From positions 1 to 64,000 of the forward strand of contig DATLXN010000003.1 in NCBI GenBank assembly GCA_035575715.1: a stretch of DNA of 64,000 nucleotides, in the 5' to 3' direction. This document shows, one piece after another, positions 43,501 to 52,748 of this stretch. The stretch is from JACCSI01 sp035575715. GTDB lineage: Bacteria; Acidobacteriota; Vicinamibacteria; Vicinamibacterales; UBA2999. The position numbers were made by a program, and so were the translations under genes. Under the pieces are notes generated by a model. It was not told where the DNA came from, made no database searches, and saw nothing but the letters and a program-made list of their open reading frames with translations. How positions within the stretch are numbered: the first letter of the stretch is position 1; every line of letters begins with the position of its first letter.

Positions 43501-44128
43501 GCTGCAATTGCTCGAGACGATGAAAGCGGATCCGCGCCTGTCGCAGATTCCGGTGATCGTCTACACCGGCAAGGAATTGAACAAGAAGCAGGAGACCGAG
43601 CTGCGACGGCTCGCTGAAACGATCATCGTGAAGGACGTCAAGTCCCCCGATCGTCTCCTCGATGAGACCGCGCTGTTCCTGCATCGCGTGGAAAGCAACT
43701 TGCCGGCCGAAAAACGCCGCATGCTCGAGCAATTGCATTCGAGCGATCCGTCCCTCGCCGGGACCAAGGCGCTGATTGTCGACGATGACATCCGTAACAT
43801 TTTTGCGTTGACCAGTGTCCTCGAGCGGCATGAGGTCGACGTGGTGTATGCGGAAAACGGCCGTGACGGCATCCGGATGCTGCAGGAGACGCCGGACATC
43901 GATGTGGTGTTGATGGACGTGATGATGCCGGAGATGGACGGCTACGAGGCGATGCGGAAGATCCGCGAGCTGCGGCAGTTCAAGGATCTCCCGATCATCG
44001 CACTGACCGCCAAGGCGATGAAGGGCGATCGTGAGAAGTGCATCGAGGCGGGCGCCTCGGATTACGTGACCAAGCCGGTCGACACCGACCAGTTGTTGTC
44101 CCTGATGCGTGTATGGGTCTCCCGGTAG
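37514..44128 (+). CDS. Giant poly-HAMP hybrid histidine kinase with three receivers
   Basis: A 2204-residue soluble kinase; GGAG lies five bases before the ATG. Residues 1-1260 are a HAMP array: a diverged pair, a first HAMP (GDLSQSM), then twelve 92-residue double-HAMP units. Each unit has an FASEVxRVxxEVG...GTWxDLTD half and a VRxIAxVTTAVAxGDLSxKI half, the pattern of fungal group III (Nik1/Os-1) kinases. A GAF domain (about 1265-1430), a coiled coil (1430-1525), HisKA with His1537 (MSHELRTPLN), HATPase (N box LLSNAIKF, G1 TDTGIGIP, G2 GTGLGLSI), and three receivers with Asp1866, Asp1988 and Asp2135 follow. No transmembrane segment is visible. It heads an operon with cheR, cheB and a second hybrid kinase. 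Confidence 0.95.
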   Translation: MATAATQATDMLDQKRLLKVLSDYKRGDFSARMPSDRTGMAGKICDTLNECIERNQRLTSELQRLSAVVGKAGNIKQRASLPSAEGDWEAAVDAVNALVSDLVQPTTEVARVIGAVAKGDLSQSMALEIDGRPLTGEFLRSAKVVNTMVDQLGTFASEVTRVAREVGSEGKLGGQAVVKGVAGTWKDLTDNVNSMAANLTSQVRNVAEVTTAVANGDLSKKITVDVKGEMQALKETINTMVDQLSSFASEVTRVAKEVGTEGKLGGQAEVKGVAGTWRDLTDNVNQLAGNLTVQLRDVSKVATAIAGGDLSKKITVDARGEILQIKEVINTMVDQLGSFASEVTRVAKEVGTEGALGGQAEVRGVAGTWKDLTDNVNAMARNLTGQVRNIAEVTTAVARGDLSKKITVDVRGELLELKNTINTMVDQLSSFASEVSRVAKEVGNEGKLGGQAEVKGVAGTWRDLTDNVNQLAGNLTVQLRDVSKVATAIASGDLTQKITVDAQGEILQIKNVINTMTDQLNAFASEVTRVAREVGTEGKLGGQADVRGVAGTWRDLTDSVNFMASNLTGQVRNIADVTTAVARGDLSRKITVDVRGEILELKNTINTMVDQLSAFASEVTRVSREVGTEGKLGGQAIVPGVGGTWKDLTDSVNFMAGNLTSQVRNIAEVTTAVANGDLSKKITVDVRGEILELKNTINVMVDQLNGFASEVSRVAREVGTEGKLGGQAEVKGVAGTWKDLTDNVNQLAGNLTVQLRDVSRVATAIATGDLSQKIEVEVRGELLQIKEVVNRMVDQLGSFASEVSRVSREVGSEGKLGGQADVRGVAGTWKDLTDNVNFMAGNLTGQVRNIAEVTTAVANGDLSKKITVDVRGEILELKNTINTMVDQLGSFASEVTRVAREVGTEGKLGGQAEVEDVAGTWKDLTDNVNSMASNLTSQVRNIADVTTAVANGDLSKKITVDVRGEMLELKNTVNTMVDQLNAFASEVTRVAREVGTEGKLGGQAQVRGVGGTWKDLTDSVNFMAGNLTDQVRNIATVTTAVANGDLTKKITVDVKGEILELKNTVNTMVDQLRTFASEVTRVAREVGSEGKLGGQADVQGVGGTWKDLTDNVNFMADNLTNQVRGIAKVVTEVANGNLKRKLVLDAKGEIEELAETINGMIDTLALFADQVTGVAREVGIEGKLGGQAEVPGAAGTWRDLTDNVNRLAANLTTQVRAIAEVSTAVTKGDLSRSIAVEAAGEVASLKDNINEMIGNLRETTEKNTAQDWLKTNLANFSRLLQGQRDLIAVARTILSELAPLVQMQHGVFYINESANGVPDMRLLASYAYTERKNLANRFEAGEGLVGQAALEREPILISNVPEDYVQISSGLGMAKPMNIVVLPILFEGDVKAVVEVASFNRFTDSQLTFLTQLTESIGIVLNTITATMKTEELLKQSQTLAVELQTRQEELTETNAQLEQQARTLQASEERLKQQQEELQQTNEELEEKAELLARQNLEVEQKNKQIETARMSLEEKAEQLALTSKYKSEFLANMSHELRTPLNSLLILSKLLASNEGANLTDKQVEFARTIHSSGSDLLELINEVLDLAKVESGMMDVDVRPVIFSELKDYVERSFREVASAKDLEFTAELGDGLPNTIETDPKRLQQVLKNLLSNAIKFTETGSVTLSVSTAQSGWTLDHRQLSIARQVVAFSVTDTGIGIPADKHRIIFESFQQADGTTSRKYGGTGLGLSISREIARMLGGEIRLESEPGRGSTFTLFLPSSFMAQRDTTQTVPNTPRDHQGYTPRPIVFDESLLTENEVEDDRDRISENDMVVLVVENDIPFLRILMDRAKEKGFKCLAAVRGDVGLAMARHYRPDAITLDIEMPGMDGWSVLDRLKHDPITRHIPVHIISSSEESHRGMRLGAMAYLEKPVEREALDDAFAQIRGFVDRKVRNLLIVEDDDVERQAIVELIGNGDVKTTAVRSGEEALERLSNETFDCLVLDLGLDDMTGLQLLETMKADPRLSQIPVIVYTGKELNKKQETELRRLAETIIVKDVKSPDRLLDETALFLHRVESNLPAEKRRMLEQLHSSDPSLAGTKALIVDDDIRNIFALTSVLERHEVDVVYAENGRDGIRMLQETPDIDVVLMDVMMPEMDGYEAMRKIRELRQFKDLPIIALTAKAMKGDREKCIEAGASDYVTKPVDTDQLLSLMRVWVSR
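37976..41287 (+). repeat. Twelve tandem 276-bp double-HAMP coding units
   Basis: The GTW codons of the first, second and twelfth units start at 38060, 38336 and 41096, exact multiples of 276 bases apart, so the array has kept length with no net indel. Units differ by substitutions. Alternation of NQLAGNLTVQLRDVS-type and NxMAxNLTxQVRNIA-type units points to block duplication of more than one unit. Confidence 0.93.
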
Positions 44129-44967
44129 TCACTGACGCGGAGCCGCCGGGCGAAGACCTCGAGGCAGTCGAAATCGAACTGCTGATCGAGGGCGTGTTCC
44201 GCCACTACGGCTACGACTTCCGCGGCTATGCGCGGGCCTCGCTGCGGCGTCGCCTGCTCGCGATCATGCGCAATGAGGGACTCAAGACCTTCAGCGCGCT
44301 GCAGGATCGCGTGCTCCACGACCGCAGCGCCTGGGACCGCTGCCTGCAGGGAATCTCGGTCAACGTCAGCGCGATGTTCCGGGATCCACAGTTCTTCCTG
44401 GCGTTTCGGCGTCACGCCATTCCGCTGCTGCGCACCTATCCGTTCATCCGGATCTGGCAGGCCGGCTCGTCGCTCGGCGAAGAGGCCTACTCGCTGGCGA
44501 TCCTGCTGCACGAGGAAGGTCTCTACGAGCGCAGCCTGATTTATTCCACCGACATTAACGAGGCGGCGCTGCGCCAGGCCCGCGACGGCATCTATCCCGC
44601 CGACTTGATGCAGCGGTATACCCAGAACTACATCCAGGCCGGCGGCACGCGGAGTTTCTCCGAGTACTACACGGCGCGCTACGAGCTGGCGATCATCCGG
44701 CCCGCGCTGCGCGACAACATCGTGTTTTCGCAACACAACCTGGTGTCCGACGGCCCGTTCAATGAGTTCAACGTGGTGCTGTGCCGCAACGTAATGATTT
44801 ATTTCACCAAGCCGCTGCAGGACAAGGCGTTGGCGCTACTGCATGCGAGCCTGTCGAACTTTGGTCTGCTTGGTGTTGGTGCGGGGGAGTCACTGCGGTT
44901 GACGCGGCTGGACAAGCTCTATGAACCACTGGTTGATGGCCAGCGGTTGTACAAGCGACTCGGATGA
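44113..44967 (+). CDS. cheR: CheR-type protein glutamate methyltransferase
   Basis: A 284-residue SAM-dependent methyltransferase of the CheR family. The N-terminal helical domain (YDFRGYARASLRRRL) is followed by the SAM-binding fold. The usual GCSTGEEPYS motif reads AGSSLGEEAYSLAI, so the Cys and Thr positions differ while GEE(x)YS is kept. STDINEAAL, FNVVLCRNVMIYF and LVDGQRLYKRL close the match. ATG 44113 overlaps the kinase stop by 16 bases; the frame from 44038 is longer but intrudes further. With no methyl-accepting receptor in the window, its target may be the HAMP-array kinase or an unlinked receptor. Confidence 0.9.
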   Translation: MGLPVVTDAEPPGEDLEAVEIELLIEGVFRHYGYDFRGYARASLRRRLLAIMRNEGLKTFSALQDRVLHDRSAWDRCLQGISVNVSAMFRDPQFFLAFRRHAIPLLRTYPFIRIWQAGSSLGEEAYSLAILLHEEGLYERSLIYSTDINEAALRQARDGIYPADLMQRYTQNYIQAGGTRSFSEYYTARYELAIIRPALRDNIVFSQHNLVSDGPFNEFNVVLCRNVMIYFTKPLQDKALALLHASLSNFGLLGVGAGESLRLTRLDKLYEPLVDGQRLYKRLG

Positions 44968-45539
44968 CGCCCGAACTGATCGTGATCGGGACCTCTCTCG
45001 GGGGCCTCAATGCGCTGACTGTCCTGCTCGATCGGTTGCCGAGTACACTGAGCGTTCCGGTGGTCGTCGTCCAGCACCGCGGCATCGGGATGAATGGAAG
45101 GTTAGTGACCCTCTTGGCCCAACGGAGCAAGCTCCGCGTGGTTGATGCGGAAGACAAAATGCCGCTCGAGGCGCGCCACGTCTATCTGGCGCCCGCGGAT
45201 TACCACGTCCTGATCGAATCCAAAGGCACCCTTGCGTTGTCCACTGATCCGCCGGTGCGCTCGGCGCGCCCGTCGATTGACGTGTTGTTCGAGTCGGCGG
45301 CGGTGGTCTACGGCGCCAATCTGGTCGGCGTGGTCATGACTGGTGCCAGCGCCGATGGCGCGGACGGTCTGCGCTGCGTCAAGGATCGCGGCGGCATGGC
45401 AATCGTCGAGGATCCGGCGACGGCGGAATGCAGCACGATGCCGTCGGCCGCACTCGCGGCGACCCCGGTGGCGGCGGTGCTGCCGCTTCGGCGGATCGCC
45501 GATTATCTGGTGGCGCTGGCGGATGGGGCGACTGCATGA
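44964..45539 (+). CDS. cheB: CheB-type methylesterase, catalytic domain only
   Basis: A 191-residue stand-alone CheB catalytic domain with the Ser11 (GTSLGG), His38 (VVQHRG), Asp131 (GASADGADG) triad of the family. It has no receiver domain, so activity is not gated by its own phosphorylation. It overlaps cheR by four bases and the following kinase by four bases. It would hydrolyse glutamyl methyl esters or deamidate glutamines on chemoreceptor-like targets. Confidence 0.92.
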   Translation: MTPELIVIGTSLGGLNALTVLLDRLPSTLSVPVVVVQHRGIGMNGRLVTLLAQRSKLRVVDAEDKMPLEARHVYLAPADYHVLIESKGTLALSTDPPVRSARPSIDVLFESAAVVYGANLVGVVMTGASADGADGLRCVKDRGGMAIVEDPATAECSTMPSAALAATPVAAVLPLRRIADYLVALADGATA

Positions 45540-47215
45540 GCGACCAACCTTCCGGCCAGTCGCGCATCCTCATTGTCGACGACCACGAAGAGAATCTGCT
45601 CGCGCTCGAGGCGGTCCTGACCGAGCCGCACTACGAATTGGTGCGCGCCATCTCAGGTCGCGACGCGTTGCGCGAGGCGTTGCGCGGTGATTTTGCGGTC
45701 ATCCTGCTCGATGTGGCGATGCCCGGCATGGACGGCTATGAGACCGCGGCGCTGATGCGCGAGCGCGAGCGGTCGCGCGACACACCAATCATCTTTTTGA
45801 CCGCCAATAACCGCAGCGACACCCACATCTTCCGCGGCTACTCGGTTGGCGCCGTCGATTACATTTTCAAGCCGTTCTCGCCCGATGTCCTGAAATCGAA
45901 AGTCAGCGTGTTCGTCGAGCTGTTTCAGAAACGCGAGGCGCTGAAGTGGCAGACCGCGGCGCTGCAACGCGCCCACGACGAGCTCGAGGAGCGGGTCCGC
46001 GAACGCACCGCCGCGCTCGCCGCGGCCAACGAAGTCGAGCGCGATCTGCGCACCCAGGCCGAACAGGTCAATCGCCTGAAGGACGAGTTCCTGGCGACGC
46101 TGTCGCACGAACTGCGGACGCCCTTGAACGCCATCCTGGGCTGGACCCATCTGCTGGCGCTGCCGACCGACGATCCCAAGATGACGGAGCGCGCCGTCAC
46201 CGTGATCAAAAACAATGCGGTCGCCCAGTCGCAGATCATCGAAGACATCCTCGACGTGTCGCGGATTATCGGCGGCAAGCTGCGCCTCCGCCTGGTCTCG
46301 GTCTCGCTGCGCGAGGTGGTGTCGACAGCGATCGAGGCGATCGTCCCCGCGGCCGCGGCTAAGGGCATCACCGTCAACTGCCAGCTCGAGGAATCTGACC
46401 CCATCGTCGTCGATCGCGACCGCATTCAGCAGGTCTGCTGGAATTTGGTGTCGAACGCCGTGAAGTTCACGCCGAAAGGCGGCGAAGTCAACGTGTCCTT
46501 GACGACGCAAGGCGATGACCAGGTGTTGACGGTGCGCGATAATGGCATCGGCATCACGCCGGAATTTCTTCCCTATATCTTCGATCGCTTCAGCCAGGCC
46601 GATGGGTCGGCGAATCGACGTCACGGCGGTCTCGGCCTCGGCATGGCGATCGTCCGGCACCTGATCGAGTTACACGGTGGGACCGTGCGCGCCGACAGCG
46701 ACGGACCCAACACCGGTGCGACCTTCACCATCTGCATTCCGCGTCGCGCCGTGCAGCCGGGCGAGGATTACACCAGCGCCTCCGGCAGCGCCGAGCGGGT
46801 GGCCGCCAGTCACGAACCGCAATCGTTGCCCAGCCTTGCCGGCCAGCATGTGCTGCTGGTCGACGACGAAGCCGACCAGCGCGAGTTCCTGGGGCTGTTG
46901 CTGCGTCAATCGGGGGCCGACGTGTCCCTGGCTGCCTCGGGTGCGACCGCCCTCGAACTCATCCGCGGGGGCACGGTGACCGCTGTGGTCAGCGATCTCG
47001 ACATGCCCGGCATGGATGGGTTGGCGCTGATGCGTCAGGTGCGTGCGGACGGCCTCACCGCACTGCCGGCGATTGCGCTCACCTCCCACGTGCGCACCAA
47101 CGAGGCGGGCGCGGCACTCGATGCGGGGTTTGATTTGCACGTCGGCAAGCCGGTCGATATTGCACAACTGATTACCGCGATCGACGCACTCTCGGACGTC
47201 CGCACGAAGAGCTAG
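45536..47215 (+). CDS. REC-HisKA-HATPase-REC hybrid kinase
   Basis: A 559-residue soluble kinase. The N-terminal receiver has Asp59 (LLDVAMPGMDG), a coiled coil joins it to HisKA with His191 (LATLSHELRTPLN), then HATPase (N box WNLVSNAVKFTP, G1 VRDNGIGIT, G2 GGLGLGMAI), and a C-terminal receiver with Asp487 (SDLDMPGMDG). The start is ATG 45536 overlapping the cheB stop (ATGA); the frame extends to 45428 but would sit inside cheB. It is the last gene of the HAMP-kinase operon and may be phosphorylated by the giant kinase. Confidence 0.93.
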   Translation: MSDQPSGQSRILIVDDHEENLLALEAVLTEPHYELVRAISGRDALREALRGDFAVILLDVAMPGMDGYETAALMRERERSRDTPIIFLTANNRSDTHIFRGYSVGAVDYIFKPFSPDVLKSKVSVFVELFQKREALKWQTAALQRAHDELEERVRERTAALAAANEVERDLRTQAEQVNRLKDEFLATLSHELRTPLNAILGWTHLLALPTDDPKMTERAVTVIKNNAVAQSQIIEDILDVSRIIGGKLRLRLVSVSLREVVSTAIEAIVPAAAAKGITVNCQLEESDPIVVDRDRIQQVCWNLVSNAVKFTPKGGEVNVSLTTQGDDQVLTVRDNGIGITPEFLPYIFDRFSQADGSANRRHGGLGLGMAIVRHLIELHGGTVRADSDGPNTGATFTICIPRRAVQPGEDYTSASGSAERVAASHEPQSLPSLAGQHVLLVDDEADQREFLGLLLRQSGADVSLAASGATALELIRGGTVTAVVSDLDMPGMDGLALMRQVRADGLTALPAIALTSHVRTNEAGAALDAGFDLHVGKPVDIAQLITAIDALSDVRTKS

Positions 47216-47217
47216 AA

Positions 47218-47273
47218 CCCTACCTGCCTGCCCACCCGCCCACCCGCCTACCTGCCCACCCGCCTAACTGCCT
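47218..47273. repeat. Octamer repeat (CCYRCCYR)n before uvrB
   Basis: About seven imperfect 8-base units such as CCTACCTG, CCTGCCCA, CCCGCCCA, CCCGCCTA start 3 bases after the kinase stop. The 40 bases after the array hold the uvrB leader. Confidence 0.8.
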
Positions 47274-47312
47274 TTTCCAACGTGGTACGATGGCAGTCCA
47301 CGTCGCTCGACG

Positions 47313-49322
<2,010 letters not shown>

Positions 49323-49328
49323 CGGCGC

Positions 49329-50099
49329 GTGCATTTTCTGATCGATTGGGCCAAAGCCGCCGCGTTTGAGGTGCAGGAGTACCTGCGCATGTGCGCGGCC
49401 GCCCTGCGCGGCACGGTCTCTCGTCCGTGGTATTTCCACGACATCGTCGAGCAGTTCGAGGCGATCGGGATTGGTTCACTGACCGTCGTGCTGCTCACCG
49501 GCTTCTTCACCGGGGCGGTGCTGGCGCTCAACACCGGCATCACGCTCGATCAATTCGGCGCCCGCGATTTCGTCGGCCGACTGATTAGCGCGTCGATGAT
49601 CAAGGAGCTGGGGCCGGTGCTGACCGGTCTGATGCTGGCCGGCCGGGTCGGCTCAGGGATCGCCGCCGAGCTCGGGTCGATGGTGGTGACCGACCAGATC
49701 AACGCCCTGCGCGCGCTCGGCACCGATCCAATTCGCAAGCTGGTGGTGCCGCGCCTGCTGGCGGGCTTTTTCATGACCCCGGTCCTGACCGTCATCGCCA
49801 ACGCGGTCGGGATTGTCGGCGGCTGGTTGATTGCGGTGACCCAGTTACGGGTCGCGTCAAGCCTCTACTGGTCGTCGATCATCGAGGGGCTGTTCCTGGA
49901 GGACGCCTACATGGGGATCATCAAGCCGTTTTTTCTCGGCTTCATCATCGTCACGATCGGGTGCCATGTCGGCCTGCGGGCGAGCGGCGGGACGCAAGGC
50001 GTCGGTCGCGCGACCACCAACGCGGTGGTCGCCGCATCGGTCGGCGTGATTGCCGTCGACTTCTTTATCACCCGGCTGCTGATAACGTTGCTGTACTGA
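49329..50099 (+). CDS. mlaE: MlaE-family lipid ABC transporter permease
   Basis: A 256-residue inner-membrane permease with GTG start. Family features are GFFTGAVLALNTGITLDQFGA, the EQF-type N-terminal amphipathic helix, ELGPVLTGLMLAGRVGSGIAAELGSMVVTDQINALRALG, and SGGTQGVGRATTNAVVAASVGVI at the C-terminus. It forms a complex with the ATPase and MCE protein encoded next. It probably moves phospholipids between the membranes. Symbol by family, not by proven function. Confidence 0.92.
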   Translation: MHFLIDWAKAAAFEVQEYLRMCAAALRGTVSRPWYFHDIVEQFEAIGIGSLTVVLLTGFFTGAVLALNTGITLDQFGARDFVGRLISASMIKELGPVLTGLMLAGRVGSGIAAELGSMVVTDQINALRALGTDPIRKLVVPRLLAGFFMTPVLTVIANAVGIVGGWLIAVTQLRVASSLYWSSIIEGLFLEDAYMGIIKPFFLGFIIVTIGCHVGLRASGGTQGVGRATTNAVVAASVGVIAVDFFITRLLITLLY

Positions 50100-50944
50100 T
50101 GGTGTCACTCTCTGAACGTTCAGCGGAACTGGAAGAAGCGCTCGGGCCGGGCTCGCCGATTGTCGTGTTCGACAAGGTCTCGCTGGCCTTCGACGACAAG
50201 GTGATTCTCAAGGAAGTCAGTTTTACCTTGCTGACCGGCAATACCAAGATTTTCCTGGGTGCCAGCGGCGCGGGCAAGTCGACGATCCTCAAATTGATTC
50301 TGGGCTTGCTGCGGCCCGATAGCGGCGTGATCTGGGTCAATGGTGAACGCGTCGACGGCATGTCGGAACTCGACATGATGAAGGTCCGCGCTGACCTGGG
50401 TATGGTGTTTCAGGAAGGCGCGCTGTTCGACTCGCTGACGGTCGGTGAGAACGTCGGCTACAAACTGTACGAAGAAAGCGATATGGCGGTCGACGAGGTG
50501 CGCAAGCGCGTCGAAGAGGTCCTGGGGTTTGTTGGCTTATCCGAGCACATCGACAAGCCGCCGTCCGCGCTGTCGGGCGGGCAGCGGCGCCGCGTCGCGA
50601 TTGCCCGCGCGATGTCCTACAAGCCGCGCATCCTGCTCTACGACGAGCCGACCACCGGGCTCGATCCGATCACGGCGAATACCATCGACGATGAGATCGT
50701 CAAGCTGCGCGATCTCGAAAACGTCAGTTCGATTGTGGTGACCCATCAATTGCGGGATGCGTTTCGCATCGCCACCTGTCATGCGATCCGCGACGGCCAG
50801 TCGTTTCGGATCATTCCAGCCGACGAGGACAAGGCCGAAGAGGCCGAGTTCATCATGTTGCGGGACGGCGGGATTGCCTTCGAAGGGACCGCGCGGCAGT
50901 TGCGCGCGAGCACCGACAGTTATCTCAAAGCGTTCCTGTCATAA
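50099..50944 (+). CDS. mlaF: Mla-type ABC transporter ATP-binding protein
   Basis: A 281-residue ATPase. Walker A LGASGAGKSTILK, signature LSGGQRRRVAIARA, Walker B ILLYDEPTTGLDP, and switch His in VVTHQL are intact. ATG overlaps the permease stop by one base (TGATG). An N-terminal extension of about 20 residues and a C-terminal segment after VTHQLRDAFRIATCHAI (ADEDKAEEAEFIMLRDGGIAF) are typical of the family. Confidence 0.93.
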   Translation: MVSLSERSAELEEALGPGSPIVVFDKVSLAFDDKVILKEVSFTLLTGNTKIFLGASGAGKSTILKLILGLLRPDSGVIWVNGERVDGMSELDMMKVRADLGMVFQEGALFDSLTVGENVGYKLYEESDMAVDEVRKRVEEVLGFVGLSEHIDKPPSALSGGQRRRVAIARAMSYKPRILLYDEPTTGLDPITANTIDDEIVKLRDLENVSSIVVTHQLRDAFRIATCHAIRDGQSFRIIPADEDKAEEAEFIMLRDGGIAFEGTARQLRASTDSYLKAFLS

Positions 50945-50955
50945 GAGGAAAGACA

Positions 50956-51996
50956 ATGCCGCGTACTCGCTCCCTGGCTTGGTCGGAATTGAAAATCGGC
51001 GTCGTGGCGATTGTTGCACTGGTGCTGGCGTCGGTCATGATCTTCATGCTCAGCTCATCGGGCGGGTTTTTCTGGCAGCGCTATTCGCTGAAGACCCAGT
51101 TCCAGACCGTGGCCGGCCTCAAGGCCGGCGCGCCGGTGCGCGTCGCCGGCGTCGAGGTCGGCTCGGTCACCGGGACCGAGTTGATGGGGGAAGTCGTCGA
51201 GGTGACCCTGGAGGTCGCCCAAGAGCATCAGCCGCTGATCACGACCGGCTCAAAGGCGCTGTTAGGGTCGGTGTCGCTCCTCGGCGAGGCGGCGGTCGAT
51301 ATCACGCCGTCGCGCACCGGCACGCCGATTCCGGAGTGGGGGTATATCCCGAGCGGGCGGCCGGTCGGGTCGATTGCAGAAGTCGCCACCCAAGCGACTG
51401 AGGGCATCGAGGAAGCCACCGGCGTGCTGCGGGACATTCGCTCGGGACGCGGCACGATTGGCAAGCTGTTTACCGACGAAGCAATCTATCGTGATGTCTC
51501 GGCGCTAGTCCAGCAGGCGGAGCGCGTGACCGACCAGATTGCCAGCGGGCGCGGCACACTCGGGCGGCTGACCACCGACCCGCGTCTGTATAACGAGCTG
51601 TCCGCGTCGGTGCGCGATTTGAATGCGATGACCGCGCGCATCCGCAGTGGGGAAGGGAGCATTGGCAAGCTGCTGAATGACCCGGCCCTCGCCAACTCGC
51701 TGACCACCACGACGCAGAACATCGAAAGCCTCACCGGCCGCCTCAACCGCGGGGAAGGCACGGCAGGGAAATTGATGACCGACACGCAGCTGTATGACCG
51801 CCTCAATCAGACGGCCAGCCGGCTCGATGCATTGACCACGGCGCTCAATAACGGCGAGGGCACCGCGGGCCAGCTACTCAAAGATAAGCAGTTATATGAG
51901 AACATGACGAAAGCGATGAATGAGATCACCGGCCTGATCGCCGAGATTCGCAAGGATCCCAAAAAGTATCTCAACGTCAAGGTCAGCATTTTCTAA
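50956..51996 (+). CDS. mlaD: MCE/MlaD-family lipid-binding protein
   Basis: A 346-residue membrane-anchored periplasmic protein. One transmembrane segment (about 13-35) is followed by an MCE domain (about 40-120: FQTVAGLKAGAPVRVAGVEVGSVT, ALLGSVSLLGEAAVDI). The C-terminal half has five repeats of a GxGTxGKLxxDxxLYxxL pattern separated by helical coiled-coil segments, typical of long MCE proteins that form a helical tube. It is the third gene of the transporter set, 11 bases after the ATPase. Confidence 0.92.
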   Translation: MPRTRSLAWSELKIGVVAIVALVLASVMIFMLSSSGGFFWQRYSLKTQFQTVAGLKAGAPVRVAGVEVGSVTGTELMGEVVEVTLEVAQEHQPLITTGSKALLGSVSLLGEAAVDITPSRTGTPIPEWGYIPSGRPVGSIAEVATQATEGIEEATGVLRDIRSGRGTIGKLFTDEAIYRDVSALVQQAERVTDQIASGRGTLGRLTTDPRLYNELSASVRDLNAMTARIRSGEGSIGKLLNDPALANSLTTTTQNIESLTGRLNRGEGTAGKLMTDTQLYDRLNQTASRLDALTTALNNGEGTAGQLLKDKQLYENMTKAMNEITGLIAEIRKDPKKYLNVKVSIF

Positions 51997-52008
51997 CCCG
52001 GAGAGCGT

Positions 52009-52290
52009 ATGTATAACGACAACAATGACAGCGGCGGGACGGTGATGTTGGCGTTTCTCGTCGGCGCGTTAACCGGTGCCGGCCTGGCACTGCTGTTTGC
52101 TCCCGCGTCCGGGGAAGAAACGCGCGAATACCTCGGGCAGCGGGCTCGTGAAGGCCGCGCCCGTGCCCGCGACGCCGTCGACCAGGGCCGCGAGCTGTAT
52201 CAGGAGCAGGTCGATGGCCTGACCAGCGCCGTCGACCGTGGCCGCGAGGCGTTCCAGGCGGCTCGGGAACGCGGAGATCAACAGGCGTGA
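52009..52290 (+). CDS. Small YtxH-like membrane protein
   Basis: A 93-residue protein. One transmembrane segment (about 13-32, VMLAFLVGALTGAGLALLFAP) is followed by ASGEETREYLGQRAREG and a charged amphipathic helix to the end. This is the layout of YtxH-type proteins. It lies 12 bases after mlaD and overlaps the next gene by four bases. Confidence 0.8.
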   Translation: MYNDNNDSGGTVMLAFLVGALTGAGLALLFAPASGEETREYLGQRAREGRARARDAVDQGRELYQEQVDGLTSAVDRGREAFQAARERGDQQA

Positions 52291-52727
52291 CCGATACGGC
52301 GGAGATACTGCTCGGCATCATTGCCTTTGCCGTCGCGATCATGGCGGTGGTTCAGGTCGGCGCGATCCTCGCCGGCTTGCGCGTCGCCCGGCGCGTCGAA
52401 CAGATCGCGACCGAGCTCGAAACCGGCGTGAAGCCGTTATTGGCGAACCTGTCGGCGCTGAGTGCCGATGCCGCCCGTGCAGCGAACCTGGCCGCTGTCC
52501 AGGTTGAGCGGTTCGACAAAGTCTTCGCCGATCTCGCGATCAAGGTCGAACAGACCCTCGCCAGCGTTCAGCAGTTTGTTGGGGGCCCGGCCCGGGAGGG
52601 GATGGCCATCATCGCCGGCATTCGCGCGGCGATGCGGGCCCTCAAGGGGATCCGCGAAGGCGCTCGCCGCCGCTCCGCCGTTCGCCAGAGCTTCGAGGAA
52701 GAGGAAGAATCGCTCTTTATCGGCTAA
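52287..52727 (+). CDS. Membrane-anchored coiled-coil protein, DUF948-like
   Basis: A 146-residue protein with one N-terminal transmembrane segment (8-30) and a long alpha-helical stretch (VEQIATELETGVKPLLANLSALSADAA and onwards) to an acidic tail (EEEEESLFIG). It starts with GTG inside the GTGA overlap. The YtxH-like plus DUF948-like pair commonly sits together in Gram-negative genomes; a structural role in the envelope is inference. Confidence 0.75.
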   Translation: MTDTAEILLGIIAFAVAIMAVVQVGAILAGLRVARRVEQIATELETGVKPLLANLSALSADAARAANLAAVQVERFDKVFADLAIKVEQTLASVQQFVGGPAREGMAIIAGIRAAMRALKGIREGARRRSAVRQSFEEEEESLFIG

Positions 52728-52748
52728 GCTGACCGCAGGGGGTTGGCT

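Noticed and set aside
47218..47273. CRISPR-like array
   Set aside because: The units are only eight bases with no spacers and no cas genes nearby.
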